Made by a program: the position numbers and the translations under genes. A DNA stretch of 64,000 bases from Charina bottae (Eukaryota; Chordata; Lepidosauria; Squamata; Charinaidae), in NCBI GenBank assembly GCA_023362775.1, contig JALMGJ010000005.1, positions 70,672,963 through 70,736,962 of the forward strand, given 5' to 3'. How positions within the stretch are numbered: the stretch's first letter is position 1; each line of letters begins with the position of its first letter. The notes below the pieces were generated by a model. That model was not told the origin of the DNA and ran no database searches. It saw nothing but the letters and a program-made list of their open reading frames with translations. This document shows positions 1-10,890 of the stretch, in pieces.

Positions 1-1250
1 CCAAATCAATATCAATAAATCTCCTGTTTAGGTTATGCCAATATCACAATATGCAACTTGTTTATTTCTGTAACTCATGTGGGATGTCAAAATGTTTATT
101 TTGCCATATCTATCAATTTGCATATTAAAATCTTCCTGTCTCAGCTGCCACAATGTATTTATGCCCAAACATTTAATAGACCACTTCCTGTAAAATATCA
201 TTATCTTCTTCTGTACCAATACATTCAAAGTCCTCTTTCCCTGTTTCTCTACTGGTTCGAAAGGTCTTTCCTCTGTTTCTAAATCTGTCCCTTGTATCTT
301 CTGTTCCTGAGCCACCAAAACTATTAATATACGTTCTATGGATTTCTTAATTTGCAAAAAGTTTTTGCTGGTTTCTTCCTTAAAATCCTGAAGTGCTGTG
401 AGAAATGCCATTATTTGTTGTTCAAACCGTAATCAACTGCCGTAGTCAAAACAAAAAATTTTCTCATGGAGCAGGGAACAGCTGTTCTATTATTTATCAA
501 TAATGTCTATTTCTTTAAGTGAGAAAAGCTTTTAAAGTAAGAGATGAAAAAATTCCACAGAGCAGTATTTCAAACAGTTTGTAAAAGGAAAGATGAAAAT
601 ATATTCCAAATGAAAGATAGTCCTTTCTAAAAAAAAGTAGAAAAAGAAAAAAAAAAAGGTAGAGAGGCACACATTCTCTATACTTTATTCTTTATTCTTC
701 TTTATTCTTCAGGCTGCAAGCTGCTTAACCCAAACAAACAATTTCTCAAAAGTCAGTTAGTTTGTCGAGTGAGAAATACCAACAAAGCCTCTTAAGTCCC
801 AATTTCTCTGATACAAAAGAAAGGCAGAAAAATACAAAACTTGTTCACTATGTTGCCAAAATAAAATCTATCAAACTTCCACCAAAATTAATTATAGCAA
901 AGAAAACACAAAATTAGCCAACATTTTGAACGAAGTCCAAAGATAAATTTTAGATAATAAAAATGTACTAATCTAAAAAAGAAAACTAATATAAAGTGGT
1001 CTAAAAGCTGGCTGTCACTCTTGTGTCTCCCAAGAGACTTACGTTCTCTGCAGAGCTAGGATCCTCTTTCGGCCATTTCACTGCATCCACCCCCCGTTCT
1101 TCTCCGCGGTGGAAACAACAAAGAAAAACAGGAGTGGGCAATTACAATGGCTCTGTGAGCAATCTTCTGGTTCCCCCTTCTCCAGGGGGAAACTTCAGTG
1201 GTCTGTAGACCCCTGCAAACAAGATAGAAAGTTAGCCAGGTCTCAGAGCT
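1..1250 (-). mobile_element. Possible L1-type LINE 5' remnant
   Basis: The minus strand at 28-411 encodes a 127-codon open frame. It starts MAFLTALQDFKEE and continues with a heptad-like, Lys/Glu-rich stretch (KNFLQIKKSIERI) resembling the coiled-coil N-terminus of an L1 ORF1 protein. Upstream on the same strand (about 1020-1250) is a GC-richer block, and an A-rich tract sits at about 629-658. This would fit an ORF1 start with part of a 5' leader. The frame ends by stop codon at 28 without a recognisable RNA-binding domain. It lies in the MARCHF5 intron before exon 4. The family call is tentative, the right border is a guess, and the frame could be chance. Confidence 0.3.
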
Positions 1251-1493
1251 CAGAGCTCTGAGAAACTCTGACTTGTCGAGTTGCCAGCCAGGCTTGGAGT
1301 GATTAGAAACACCATTCTTGTTTAGCATCTACACTTGTTTCATTTCAGTTCTGTCTGTCTCAGACTGATTTACATCTTGTTAGAAAATCATATGTCAAAT
1401 TTCAGTCTCAAGATATTTTTGTGCTGCCAACACAGCTTATTAAGATGATGTTGCAATAGATATGGAAAAAATATATCATTAGAAATACCAGAG

Positions 1494-1676
1494 TGGTACC
1501 TTATTTATCTACTCGCATTTGCATGCTTTTGAACTGCTAGGTTGGCAGAAGCTGGGACTAATTGCTGGTAGCTCACTCCGGCACGCGGCTCGCGCTCTCG
1601 GGATTCAAACTGCCGAGCTGTCAGTCTTAATGGCTTCTGACTCAGCGTCCTAACCACTGAGCCACTGCGGTCCCCT
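1494..1676 (-). mobile_element. Sauria SINE, partial copy
   Basis: Reverse-oriented fragment of the same tRNA-derived SINE seen complete at 4402-4745. It shares the 'tctactcgcatttgcatgc' and 'ctgctaggttggcag' blocks and ends with the tRNA-like head (complement of 'tggctcagtggttagga'). The promoter-distal half of the element is absent. It is more diverged than the other copies, so probably older. Confidence 0.75.
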
Positions 1677-2226
1677 CAATAGTGTGGTACAATGCTACTT
1701 ATATTCCCTGGATATTTTCCAGCTCTTCTGCAATGTCCTCTAAACAAATTTGTTCAACTGAAGCTATTGTGTTTCATTAAATGAACTTAGCATGCAGTTT
1801 TTGCATAATTGAAAAAGGCCAGATTGGGTTAGCTGTGGCACTTAATAGTATCTATAGATTTGAGATGGGTGCCAGTAATATATTTTTTTAATTCAGTATG
1901 TTAAAGCATTTAATTAGAGCAGTTTCTCCTATACTTGAGCTAAGATATCTGAAAGGAAAAAGTGTTCATCTGATAAAATTAAGAACTAGTGTTGTATCTG
2001 AATTAGAGTAGATGGCTGTAGATGTAATTTAAATTGTAAGTTGTTGTCTTCCTAAACTAGCTTTAAAGGATTCAGCCATGGAACTATTGATAAATTGTAC
2101 CACATAAATAACACAGATAAAGATTCTTTGAGTAATCCTTTATGAAATGATTATGTGTTAATGCAAATAAGGTGCTTTGCTTAAAGTAGTAATGTGTAGT
2201 TTTGTTTTGGTTGTTGTTTTGGTCAG
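1677..2226. other. MARCHF5 intron before exon 4, no recognised element
   Basis: AT-rich intronic DNA between the SINE fragment and the exon 4 acceptor (tttggtcag at 2218-2226). A T/G-rich stretch ('gttttgttttggttgttgttt') immediately precedes the exon and would act as the polypyrimidine tract. I see no other gene or repeat here. Confidence 0.6.
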
Positions 2227-2410
2227 GTTGTGGGTCATAAAGAGGGCCTTGATGTCATGGAGAGAGCAGATCCATTATTCCTTTTAATTGGACTTCCCAC
2301 CATCCCAGTTGTGCTTATATTGGGAAAGATGATCCGCTGGGAAGACTATGTGCTTAGATTGTGGCGAAAATACTCTAACAAACTGCAGATACTGAACAGT
2401 ATATTTCCAG
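2227..2410 (+). CDS. MARCHF5: MARCHF5 coding exon 4 (E3 ubiquitin ligase MARCH5)
   Basis: This exon encodes VVGHKEGLDVMERADPLFLL and on through LRLWRKYSNKLQILNSIFP, nearly identical to vertebrate MARCHF5. The protein is a mitochondrial outer-membrane RING-CH ubiquitin ligase that controls fission and fusion factors and MAVS/MiD49 turnover. The exon carries the second membrane segment (PLFLLIGLPTIPVVLILGKM) and the following cytosolic/intermembrane loop, about residues 124-185 of the 278-residue human protein. The acceptor is gtcag|gttgtg at 2226/2227 and the donor is ccag|gtaatg at 2410/2411. It ends after the first base of a Gly codon completed by exon 5. A Val replaces the human Met in the TM2 IPxLILG region, a conservative change. 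The RING-CH exons must lie left of the window. Confidence 0.97.
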
Positions 2411-2793
2411 GTAATGCTACAAAATATTAATATCTAGGCTGGGCTTGGTTTCAGTGAGGAAGAATGAAATGGTATAGCAAATGTCTCTTTCTTTAAGGAA
2501 GAGAGCCTGTCTAACACATTTTTTGCTGGTTGTGGTTGAATTCTCTCACAATTGATAAGGTATGTTGAAAGAACCAAAATGTAAAGAATACTGTAAACGT
2601 ACTTTGTATAGCATTATTAATTAATAATCGTACATTATTTTAATGGGATTTAATGCAAAAAAAAAGTAGTGCAAAGAATGCTGAATGTGAATCCAATTAA
2701 AATGCTACATTGAAAAGTTTGTTGTGTAGAAATGTATAACACATATGATTTAGGATATTCTAATATTTGGTTAGCAATGGCATTTTTCTTCAG
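2411..2793 (+). other. MARCHF5 intron between exons 4 and 5
   Basis: A 383-bp GT-AG intron (gtaatg ... cttcag) with a clear T-rich acceptor tract (catttttcttcag at 2781-2793). It contains no recognised repeat apart from AT-rich sequence and a short A run at about 2654-2664. Confidence 0.85.
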
Positions 2794-2960
2794 GGATTGG
2801 ATGTCCTGTTCCTCGTATTCCAGCTGAGGCCAACCCTTTAGCAGATCATGTCTCTGCCACTCGTATTCTGTGTGGAGCTCTTGTCTTTCCCACAATTGCT
2901 ACAATAGTGGGAAAATTGATGTTCAGCAGTGTTAATTCTAATCTTCAAAGAACAATTTTG
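2794..2960 (+). CDS. MARCHF5: MARCHF5 coding exon 5
   Basis: Encodes IGCPVPRIPAEANPLADHVS, then ATRILCGALVFPTIATIVGK and MFSSVNSNLQRTIL, about residues 185-240 of MARCHF5. The first Gly codon is split with exon 4 (G|GG). The hydrophobic run RILCGALVFPTIATIVGKLM is the third membrane segment. The acceptor is cttcag at 2788-2793; the donor is attttg|gtaaga at 2960/2961, leaving phase 0. Exons 4 and 5 together are 351 nt (117 codons), so exon 6 is entered in frame. No lesion is visible. Confidence 0.97.
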
Positions 2961-4401
2961 GTAAGATTAAGTTTCTTTATAGAAGTAAACCTGCAAGATT
3001 ATAGAAACCTTATTTCTAACCATTTGTCATCTCTCTACATAATTGTGTTTTTATAATCGCTCTGCTAAATTAACATGCTGCATAGTAAACATGTGAATTC
3101 TCATGTTGAATCTGCAAAGAACTGCATGTAAATATTAAATATGCATTCAGATTCACAGATATCATGTGGAGGTTGTGTCAGCTTCTGTTCATTTAGAGTT
3201 CCATTGAAACATACAATTTGACCAGGGGTGCCTAAATTTTGCATGCAAGTATAATAGGCTGGGTTCACATAACATGCTAAGCTTTAAGTTCATTTAATGA
3301 AACACAATTGCTATTTCACAAACATGCTATGCCTGCATAATATGTAGCTGGTTTCCTATGACTTGCTGACTATAAACTATCAAATACAACCTTACCTTCA
3401 TGTGTTTTGTGAATCCACCTGCATAGTATTTTGGAATATAACCTGCTGTGTGGCATGTGCCTGTGTGTCAGATCAGGATTTCCTCATGTTAAAAAGCACA
3501 ATTTCTCAATACTGATCAATGATTTCATAATGAAGTCAATACTGAACCCTGAGACTTGCCTTCTTCACAGCTGAGTTTCTTCCATACCTAGAAACTCTGT
3601 AACTGTGTAATTACATGATTTATTGCAGGAATGGAGGATTTCTAGGCCATGGATTGGATATGGTCCAGGGGGCCTCCATCAAAGTTCTTTCCCAGCGATT
3701 GAACCCATCTGTCCCCACACCTCTGCCATGTGCACATGAGCAAGGAGAGGCTGGCAATTCCCTAATCCACATGCAAGAGGATGCTAGCAATGATTGCATT
3801 CCTGTGCAAAGGCAGATGAACACAAGCGGTTCTTAAGTGGTTTTGATAATGGTTTTTGTGTTGCAATTACACTTTTTGAGAGAGTTTCACTTGGATGTTA
3901 TTGGTTCTGGTTTTGGATTGTATGGGGATGTTTGTGTATTTGTAAGATGTAGGGTGAATAAATATGGGGTAGAAATTTTGTAAATCAGTAAGATGGAGGG
4001 GATAAAAAATAAGAATCCTTGTTTCCAAATCCACCCTCCTAATATTTAGCCTGTTGAAGTTATTGGACAGGGAAAACTAGCTTCTTGAACAAGATGCAGT
4101 TTCCTACTCCTAATTTATAGCTTTGACTATAGGAGATAGTCAAAGCTATAAAGTAGATAGGAGAGTCAGTTTACACAGAGTTGTGCATCTAGAACCAAGG
4201 CTGAGGTTCACAGATTAGTAAGTGTCTTCTAGATCATAGTGGCTATGACTATGTGTCCTCAAGATTCAAAATACTTTACATGAATGCATTAAGTTACAGG
4301 AGCAAATGTTCCTATTCTATGCTGCTTGTTACCACTGAAGTCATAGTATTCAAAAATTATTCTGTTACATAATTGCTTTTTTAACAAAGTAAATTAAGCC
4401 A

Positions 4402-4745
4402 CATAGGGGCGTGGTGGCTCAGCGGGTAAGACGCCAGGCTTGTCGGTCGGAAGATCGCAAGTTCGGAGGTTCAAATCCCTAGCCCCACGTGACGGAGTGA
4501 GCTCCCGCACTCACCCCAGCTCTTGCCAACCTAGCAATTTGAAAGCATGCAAATGCAAGTAGATGAATAGGTACCACTTCGGTGGGAAGGTAACAGCGTT
4601 CCGTGCGTGTCATGCCAGCCACATGACCACGGAAGTGTCTTCGGACAACGCTGGCTCTTCGGCTAAGAAACGGAGATGAGCACCGGCCCCTAGAGTCGGA
4701 CACGACTGCACAAATGTGCGGGGGGAACCTTTACTTTACCTTTAC
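4402..4745 (+). mobile_element. Sauria SINE, complete, with 12-bp target duplication
   Basis: tRNA-derived SINE. The head has an A-box-like 'tggctcagcggg' and a B-box-like 'ggttcaaatcc'. It is followed by the 'cttgccaacctagcaattt', 'gcatgcaaatgcaagtag' and 'gagtcggacacgactg' blocks and a 'ggaacctttactttac' 3' end. Flanking copies of taaattaagcca at 4390-4401 and 4746-4757 form a perfect 12-bp target-site duplication. The 3' end shares sequence with BovB elements in this window, in keeping with known mobilisation of this SINE class by BovB. Confidence 0.92.
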
Positions 4746-5082
4746 TAAATTAAGCCAAGGCTGAATACAAGCTAGCTAGCTATGGATATCAAGGTTACAT
4801 GAATTAATTAGAAATATGATGTCCAAACATTATTATGTAATGTAATTATAATTTTATTACTGCTACTGGCAAATAAAGGACAGCTTTAAATGCAAGTATA
4901 CACTGTAAGGGTATTTTTGGAATTTGGGAATAAAAATACGTTATTCAAAACATGGCAGATGAGGAACAAATGGACATTTCACCCATTTCTATTCAGTGAG
5001 GCCTCAGTCCATCAGTTAGTGAATCTGAGAAAGAAATTTGGGCAACTCATAGAGAACCCTCATTGATGTACTCACTAATAAA

Positions 5083-7762
5083 TGTGATGATGCAGCTAGC
5101 TCAAAGCCGAAAGGACAGCTAGCGGCCGACGAACAATGAATCTGATGTTCTAAAGATCAACACACCATAGGAACCTGGAATGTAAGATCTATGAGCCAGG
5201 GCAAATTGGATGTGGTTATTGGTGAGATGTCAAGATTAAATACAGACATTTTGGGTGTCAGTGAACTGAAATGGACTGGAATGGGCCACTTCACATCAGA
5301 TGACCACCAGATCTACTACTGTGGACAAGAGGACCACAGAAGAAATGGAGTAGCCTTCATAATTAATAATAAAGTGGCTAAAGCAGATACAATCCAAAAA
5401 ACGATAGGATGATCTCAATTCGAATTCAGGGTAAGCCATTTAACATCACAGTGATCCAAATATACGCCCCAACCACAGATGCTGAAGAAGCAGATCAGTT
5501 CTATGAGGATCTGTAGCACCTACTGGATAATACGCCAAAAAGAGATGTTATTTTCATTACAGGAGACTGGAATGCTAATGTGGGTAGTCACACGACACCT
5601 GGAAGTATACGTAAGCATGATATGGGAGAACAAAATGAAGCGGGACATAGGCTGATAGAATTTTGCCAAGTCAATTCACTGTGCATAACAAACACTCTCT
5701 TCCAGCAACCTAAAAGACAACTTTATACATGGACTTCACCAGATGGTCGACACCGAAATCAGATTGACTACATCCTTTGTAGCCAAAGGTGGCAGACATC
5801 TATATAGTCAGTAAAAACAAGACCTGGAGCTGACTGTAGTTCAGATCACGAACTTCTTATTGCACAATTTAGAATCAGACTACAGAGAATAGGGAAAACC
5901 CACAGATCGGTTAGATATGAGCTCACTAATATTCCTAATGAATATGCAGTAGAGGTGAAGAATAGATTTAAGAGACTAGACTTAGTAGATAGGGTCCCGG
6001 AAGAAGTATGGACAGAGGTTTGCAACATTGTTCAGGAGGCAGCAACAAAAAACGTCCCAAAGAAAAAGAAAACCAAGAAGGCAAGATGGCTGTCTGCTGA
6101 GACACTGGAAGTAGTAAATTCCAGGCAAAAATGGGTATGATCAAAAACAAAGATGGCAAGGACCTAACAGAAGTAGAAGAGATCAAGAAAAGGTGGAAAG
6201 AATATATGGAAGATCTGTATAGGAAGGATAATAATTGTATAATAATTGTAATAATTATTGTATAATAATAATTGTATTACAATTATTGATAATAATTGTA
6301 AACCGCCCAGAGTCTACCACGGTAGAGATGGGCGGGGATAAATCCAAATAATAAATAAATAAAATAAATAAATAATAATATGGGGGATAGATTTGATGGT
6401 GTGGTCAGTGAGTTAGAGCCCGACATCCTGAAGAGTGAGGTTGAATGGGCCTTAAGAAGCATTGCTAATAACAAGGCAGCAGGAGACAACGGTATCCCAG
6501 CTGAACTGTTTAAAATCTTGCAAGATGATGCTGTCAAGGTGATGCATGCCATATGCCATCAAATTTGGAAAACACAAGAATGGCCATCAGATTGGAAAAA
6601 ATCAAGTTATATCCCCATACCAAAAAAGGGAAACACTAAAGAATGTTAAAACTGTCAATTTCTATTTCTGTTTTATTGACTATTCTAAAGCTTTTGACTA
6701 TGTGGATCATAACAAATTGTGGCAAGTTCTTGGTGGTATGGGGATACCAAGTCATCTTGTCTGCCTCCTGAGGAATCTGTATAACAACCAAGTAGCAACG
6801 GTAAGAACAGACCATGGAACAATGGACTGGTTTAAGATTGGGAAAGGAGTACGGCAGGGTTGTATACTCTCACCCTACCTATTCAACCTGTACGCAGAAC
6901 ACAACATGCGACGTGCTGGACTTGATGAATCCAAGGCTGGAGTTAAAATCACTGGAAGAAACATTAACAATCTCAGATATGCAGATGATACCACTTTGAT
7001 GGCTGAAAGCGAGGAGGAGCTGAGGAGCCTTATGACGAAGGTGAAAGAAGAAAGTGCAAAAGCTGGGTTGCAGTTAAACCTCAAAAAAACTAAGATTATG
7101 ACAACCAGCTTGATTGATAACTGGCAAATAGAGGGAGAAAAAGTGGAGGCAGTGACAGACTTTGTATTTTTAGGCACAAAGATTACTGCAGGTGCTGACT
7201 GCAGCCAGGAAATCAGAAGATGTCCGCTTCTTGGGAGGAGAGCAATGACAAATCTCGATAAAATAGTTAAGAGCAGAGACATCACACTGACAACAAAGGT
7301 CCGCATAGTTAAAGCAATGGTATTCCCTGTAGTAACCTATGGCTGTGAGAGCTGGACCATAAGGAAGGCTGAGCAAAGGAAGATCGATGCTTTTGAACTG
7401 TGGTGTTGGAGGAAAATTCTGAGAGTGCCTTGGACTGCAAGAAGATCAAACCAGTCCATACTCCAGGAAATAAAGCCAGACTGCTCACTTGAGGGAATGA
7501 TATTAAAGGCAAAACTGAAGTACTTTGGCCACATAATGAGAAGACAGGATACCCCGGAGAAGATGCTGATGCTGGGGAAAGTGGAAGGTAAAAGGAAGAG
7601 GGGCCGACCAAGGGCAAGATGGATGGATGGTATTCTGGAGGTGACGGACTCGACCGTGGGGATGCTGGGGATGGCGACAGCTGACAGGAAGCTCTGGCGT
7701 GGGCTGGTCCATGAAGTCACGAAGAGTCGGAAGCAACTGAACGAATAAACAACAACAAATAA
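5083..7762 (+). mobile_element. BovB (RTE-clade) LINE, 5'-truncated and internally deleted
   Basis: Reads in parallel with the full-length BovB at 20788-24009 (opposite strand). It begins within the equivalent of codon ~42 (gatgcagctagctcaaagcc). The endonuclease region (GTWNVRSM, SELKWTG, GDWNA, SDHELL) is broken by a TAG near 5515 and frame changes. Two internal deletions remove about 61 codons (junction at ~6113-6116, sharing 'gta') and about 64 codons (junction ~6647). The RT core remains open at 6546-7748, with DYSKAFD, GKGVRQGCILSPYLFNLYAE and RYADDTTL intact. A CR1 tail is nested at 6233-6379. The 3' end is the same 'gaacgaataaacaacaac' tail. Clearly dead for autonomous movement. Confidence 0.93.
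6233..6379 (+). mobile_element. CR1-type 3' tail nested in BovB
   Basis: BovB coding sequence is interrupted after 'aaggataataat' and resumes at 'atgggggatag'. The insert has an AT-rich simple region, then the CR1 terminal hairpin (ccgcccagagtc ... gagatgggcgg) and a (aata)n tail ending about 6379. The flanking 'ataataat' on both sides may be an 8-bp target duplication, but the AT-rich context makes this uncertain. A severely 5'-truncated CR1 insertion, or a SINE with a CR1 tail, would both fit. Confidence 0.7.
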
Positions 7763-9660
7763 ATTAGGAACAGAGTTTTCTTATTTAGTTTCCAAGATTC
7801 TATAATGTTATCTCTTCCTGGCATTAAACCTTATTAACAAGACTGAATCTTGCTTCTTTGGTGCTGTTAGGAGCTTGACACAGATGGAACTTAATGGTGT
7901 GGAGAAACGCAGCACTTGCCACTGAGAAAGATGGGGAGGATAGCCGCTGAACAGTTTGACTATCTGGGATTATGAATATCTCTCACTTTTCTCACTCTTT
8001 AGTTTAGGAAAGGGTGGAAACAGGTGTGAATGGAGGAACATGTGGTTGTTTGAGTCGGATGTGCCTAAATTTGCACTCTGAAATAGGGGGATTTTGTCAA
8101 AGGCTTAACACAAAAGGTGGGATTAAGAGAGTTTAGGACGAATTGCATCACTTAGGAGGCAGCAAAGGGAAGAAATGGCTGAGTCCTTTGAAGGGCAGGC
8201 AGTGACAGAGCTTTGGGGATATGAAATCTGAGATTGGTGGGGAAACAAGGCCTTGGACAGCATAGAAGGTAAGTGCAGGAAGTTTGGACTAAATCCAAGA
8301 TTGGGCAAAAAGCCAGTGCTCAGATTTAAGGTTGAATATTGAGTGTTCAGAACATGAGTTTGGAGCAGAGGGTTATGAAAAGATCAGAAAGGAGGGGACG
8401 ACCTTTGAGAGAGGATGAAGGCATTCAATAAACTGTTTGATGAAGTGACAAAAGAAGGGCTTTTAATTTTTTGCAGCACTGTAATGGATGAAGTATCTTT
8501 AGTTTAGCTGTAGATGGAAAATGGAACTTGAAAGGGTAAAAAATAAGGACATTCTATTATGTTCTTATTCAGTAAAATGAGTGGTAACCTTTGGATGAGA
8601 AAGACATGAAATAAAAGTTGAAATAGGTGTTGGGCATACTGATTTTGAGAGGGTGCTGAACTATCAAGCAGGGAGATCATAGAGGGAATTGAAAATGTAA
8701 GGTGAGAAAATGAGGTTGTGGGAGCGGTCATACGAATGAAGATGATACCAAAAATTATAGCGTGATGTTACCCAGAGATTGTTGTTTGAGAAGTCGAGAG
8801 TAATTAGAATCAAACTCCGATTCCTGAAGGTCATTTGGAGTACGAGGAAGACAGACTAGGGGAAGAGCCGTTTATTTCCTCATTCCCTCATTGCGTTGCT
8901 TACATGTTTTTATAGTTTAAAATAGTGCAAGCTGAACTGTCCATTTTTTCTACTGTTTCTCAAAATTGTGTGAATTTCCCAAAATTATAGGGAAATGAAA
9001 AATGAAAAATGATTGATATCATATTGCTCAGAACACACACCCCAATAACTCACTCTTGAGCTAATGTTTATCATTTCAAGTCCATCTTTTAAATAAGCTA
9101 GTGTTTAATAAAACAAATGCAGTATAATAGTATGACAAATAATAACAATAAATAGAATATCAAACTAGTATATTAAAGCCAGAAATATAAATACAACAAA
9201 TTTGCACTTTTTTGCTCTTAATTTTCCATTAGAAAAATATATAGTATTATCCAAAGTCAACATTTTACATCCAACCGGGAATTAATGTTCTAGTTTTTAA
9301 AAATAATAAAAACAAAGCTAGATAAATGAGGAACCCTGAAATGTGTCTGGGTTTGCCTGCAAAGCCTCCCTAGAAAGATAGTGGCATTGTTGAAATAACT
9401 GTCCCGCATAATATGACACTATTTACTTTACCCAAGCAGGTAATTTTATTTTAAATGTTATTTAGGCTAAAATCCTTGAGTAAAAAAAAAAAATTGGCCA
9501 AAAAAACCCCCCAAAGACCTTGTTTGGGATTAAGACTGCAATTTTTTTATAAATCATCTTCCCCCTTCCCATCATTATGAGAAGTTCAGAAGGATCTATT
9601 TCTGTTTTAAATTAGCCATAGTTTGTCTAAGCTCACCTGTTCGTTCCAGTTCAGTCTAAA
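7763..9660. other. Intronic DNA without recognised features
   Basis: Between the decayed BovB and the palindromic MITE. The part 7860-8760 is purine-rich on the + strand (many gga/gag runs) and the rest is AT-rich, with an A run at ~9483-9493. The short minus-strand frames (8123-8308, 8504-8731) are Ser/Leu/Phe-rich complements of the purine tract and look non-coding. Confidence 0.5.
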
Positions 9661-9661
9661 T

Positions 9662-9794
9662 CAGGGTTTCTCAACCTTGGCAACTTTAAGATGAGTGGAC
9701 TTCAACTCCCAGAATTCCCCAGTCAGAATGGCTGGCTGGGGAATTCTGGAAGTTGAAGTCCACACCTTAAAGTTGCCACGGTTGAGAAATCCTG
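9662..9794. mobile_element. Palindromic MITE
   Basis: Nearly perfect inverted repeat. The left arm cagggtttctcaaccttgg ... gtggacttcaactcccag is mirrored by the right arm ctggaagttgaagtccac ... ggttgagaaatcctg around a 'ggctggctgg' centre. Flanks gtctaaat (9654-9661) and gtctaaag (9795-9802) match at 7 of 8 positions, as expected of a hAT-type 8-bp target duplication. The same family occurs at 19192-19261, 20258-20366 and 25891-25997. Confidence 0.85.
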
Positions 9795-10400
9795 GTCTAA
9801 AGAATAAAAGGGTGGTGGGAGCTTTCAATCCCCTAATGCCCACATTGGCAAGAGAAGGACCAGCAAAAGAAAAAAGGCAACACTTTTTACATGTAATAAT
9901 TTTGTATCCATATCAACTCAAGAGTCTGCCTTTAAGTAATAGTGCCTGAAGGTTTCTATAGTTGCAGGCCTGATTAGTAGGACTCGTTCAGGTTTGCAGG
10001 TGGTGATAGAAGAGCAACCTGTGATTTAATTAGAACAGGGAATGTGTTCATCATACCCCTGGGGAGCAGAGGACACGCTGAAGCCTCTGGCTCATTCCCA
10101 TTCCTCCAAACCATCACACTTAGAATGGTTTGACTTGCACTCATCATTAGAAATCAGAACACCTCTCTCCCATTAAATCAATTAAGAAAACCCTTCCAAA
10201 ATAATGTGTAAAATCAGCATGAGATATTTTTTATAAGAGAAACATTACAGAACCACATTATGTATGTCTCCACTGATTATATAAAATTGCTTTAATTAAC
10301 CCAACGTCAAGGCATATTACAATTGTGTATAAAAAGCTACATTTAAAAAGATACGAATTTCTTTGGTAGACTTTGAATAATTGTTCTCTTTTATTTTTAG

Positions 10401-10517
10401 GGTGGAATTGCTTTTGTTGCTATAAAAGGAGCTTTCAAAGTCTACTTCAAACAGCAGCAATATTTGCGACAAGCTCATCGGAAAATTCTAAACTATCCTG
10501 AGCAAGAAGGTGCATAA
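10401..10517 (+). CDS. MARCHF5: MARCHF5 final coding exon 6
   Basis: Encodes GGIAFVAIKGAFKVYFKQQQ, then YLRQAHRKILNYPEQEGA and a TAA stop (10515-10517), 38 residues matching the C-terminus of MARCHF5 (~241-278). It contains the fourth membrane segment (GGIAFVAIKGAFKVYF) and the basic cytosolic tail. The acceptor is ttatttttag at 10391-10400, entered in phase 0. The penultimate residue is Gly where human has Glu. Exon order, phase and spacing show a functional gene. Confidence 0.97.
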   Translation, partial: GGIAFVAIKGAFKVYFKQQQYLRQAHRKILNYPEQEGA

Positions 10518-10890
10518 ATGACTACTATATGCCTGTCAGACTCTTACAATCTCATTTTGTATATTTGGCAGCAATTCTATTATTTAGCTACAGGAGCGGA
10601 GATTGGATGAGATGCTGCTGCATTTTGTATCTCTCCCCTTTCCACATAGACTAATAAAAGACTTCATAATGTCAAGGTGAATTCTAGTTAGTTAAGCTTA
10701 AGAATGTAATTTGTTTTCATTAATGTATTTTTCTTTGTGGCGGGAGACATCTGAATCCATTTCCTGTGGGCATATATTGCCTTTTTGTTTTATTGAAACA
10801 GAAGCCAAACACTTATGAAGTTAATAAATTATGTGCAGACTGTACTGAAATATCTTTTGTATGTTTATTGCAATAAATGCATAATTCTTT
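10518..10890 (+). other. MARCHF5: MARCHF5 3' UTR with poly(A) signals
   Basis: Sequence after the stop contains AATAAA at 10653-10658 and a better-placed AATAAA at 10872-10877 in 'ttgcaataaatgcataattc'. A further AATAAA at 12385-12390, followed by a GT-rich 'tgtatggtgtctga', could serve a longer isoform. The border is inferred from these motifs only. Confidence 0.5.

Larger units (their letters stand above)
2961..10400 (+). other. MARCHF5 last intron (7.4 kb)
   Basis: GT-AG intron from gtaaga to ttatttttag. It holds a complete Sauria SINE (4402-4745), a decayed BovB (5083-7762) with a nested CR1 tail, and a palindromic MITE (9662-9794). The stretches 2961-4389, 7763-9660 and 9803-10380 are AT- or purine-rich with nothing recognised. 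Short overlapping open frames near 3615-3836 on both strands lack any coding support. Confidence 0.8.

Noticed and set aside
3615..3836. 73-codon + frame and matching 67-codon - frame
   Set aside because: Mutually antisense, no known motif, located inside a MARCHF5 intron.
6875..7736. Minus-strand frames of 68-143 codons, repeated on the + strand at 20824-21669
   Set aside because: Antisense shadows of BovB RT; they recur because both BovB copies share the sequence.
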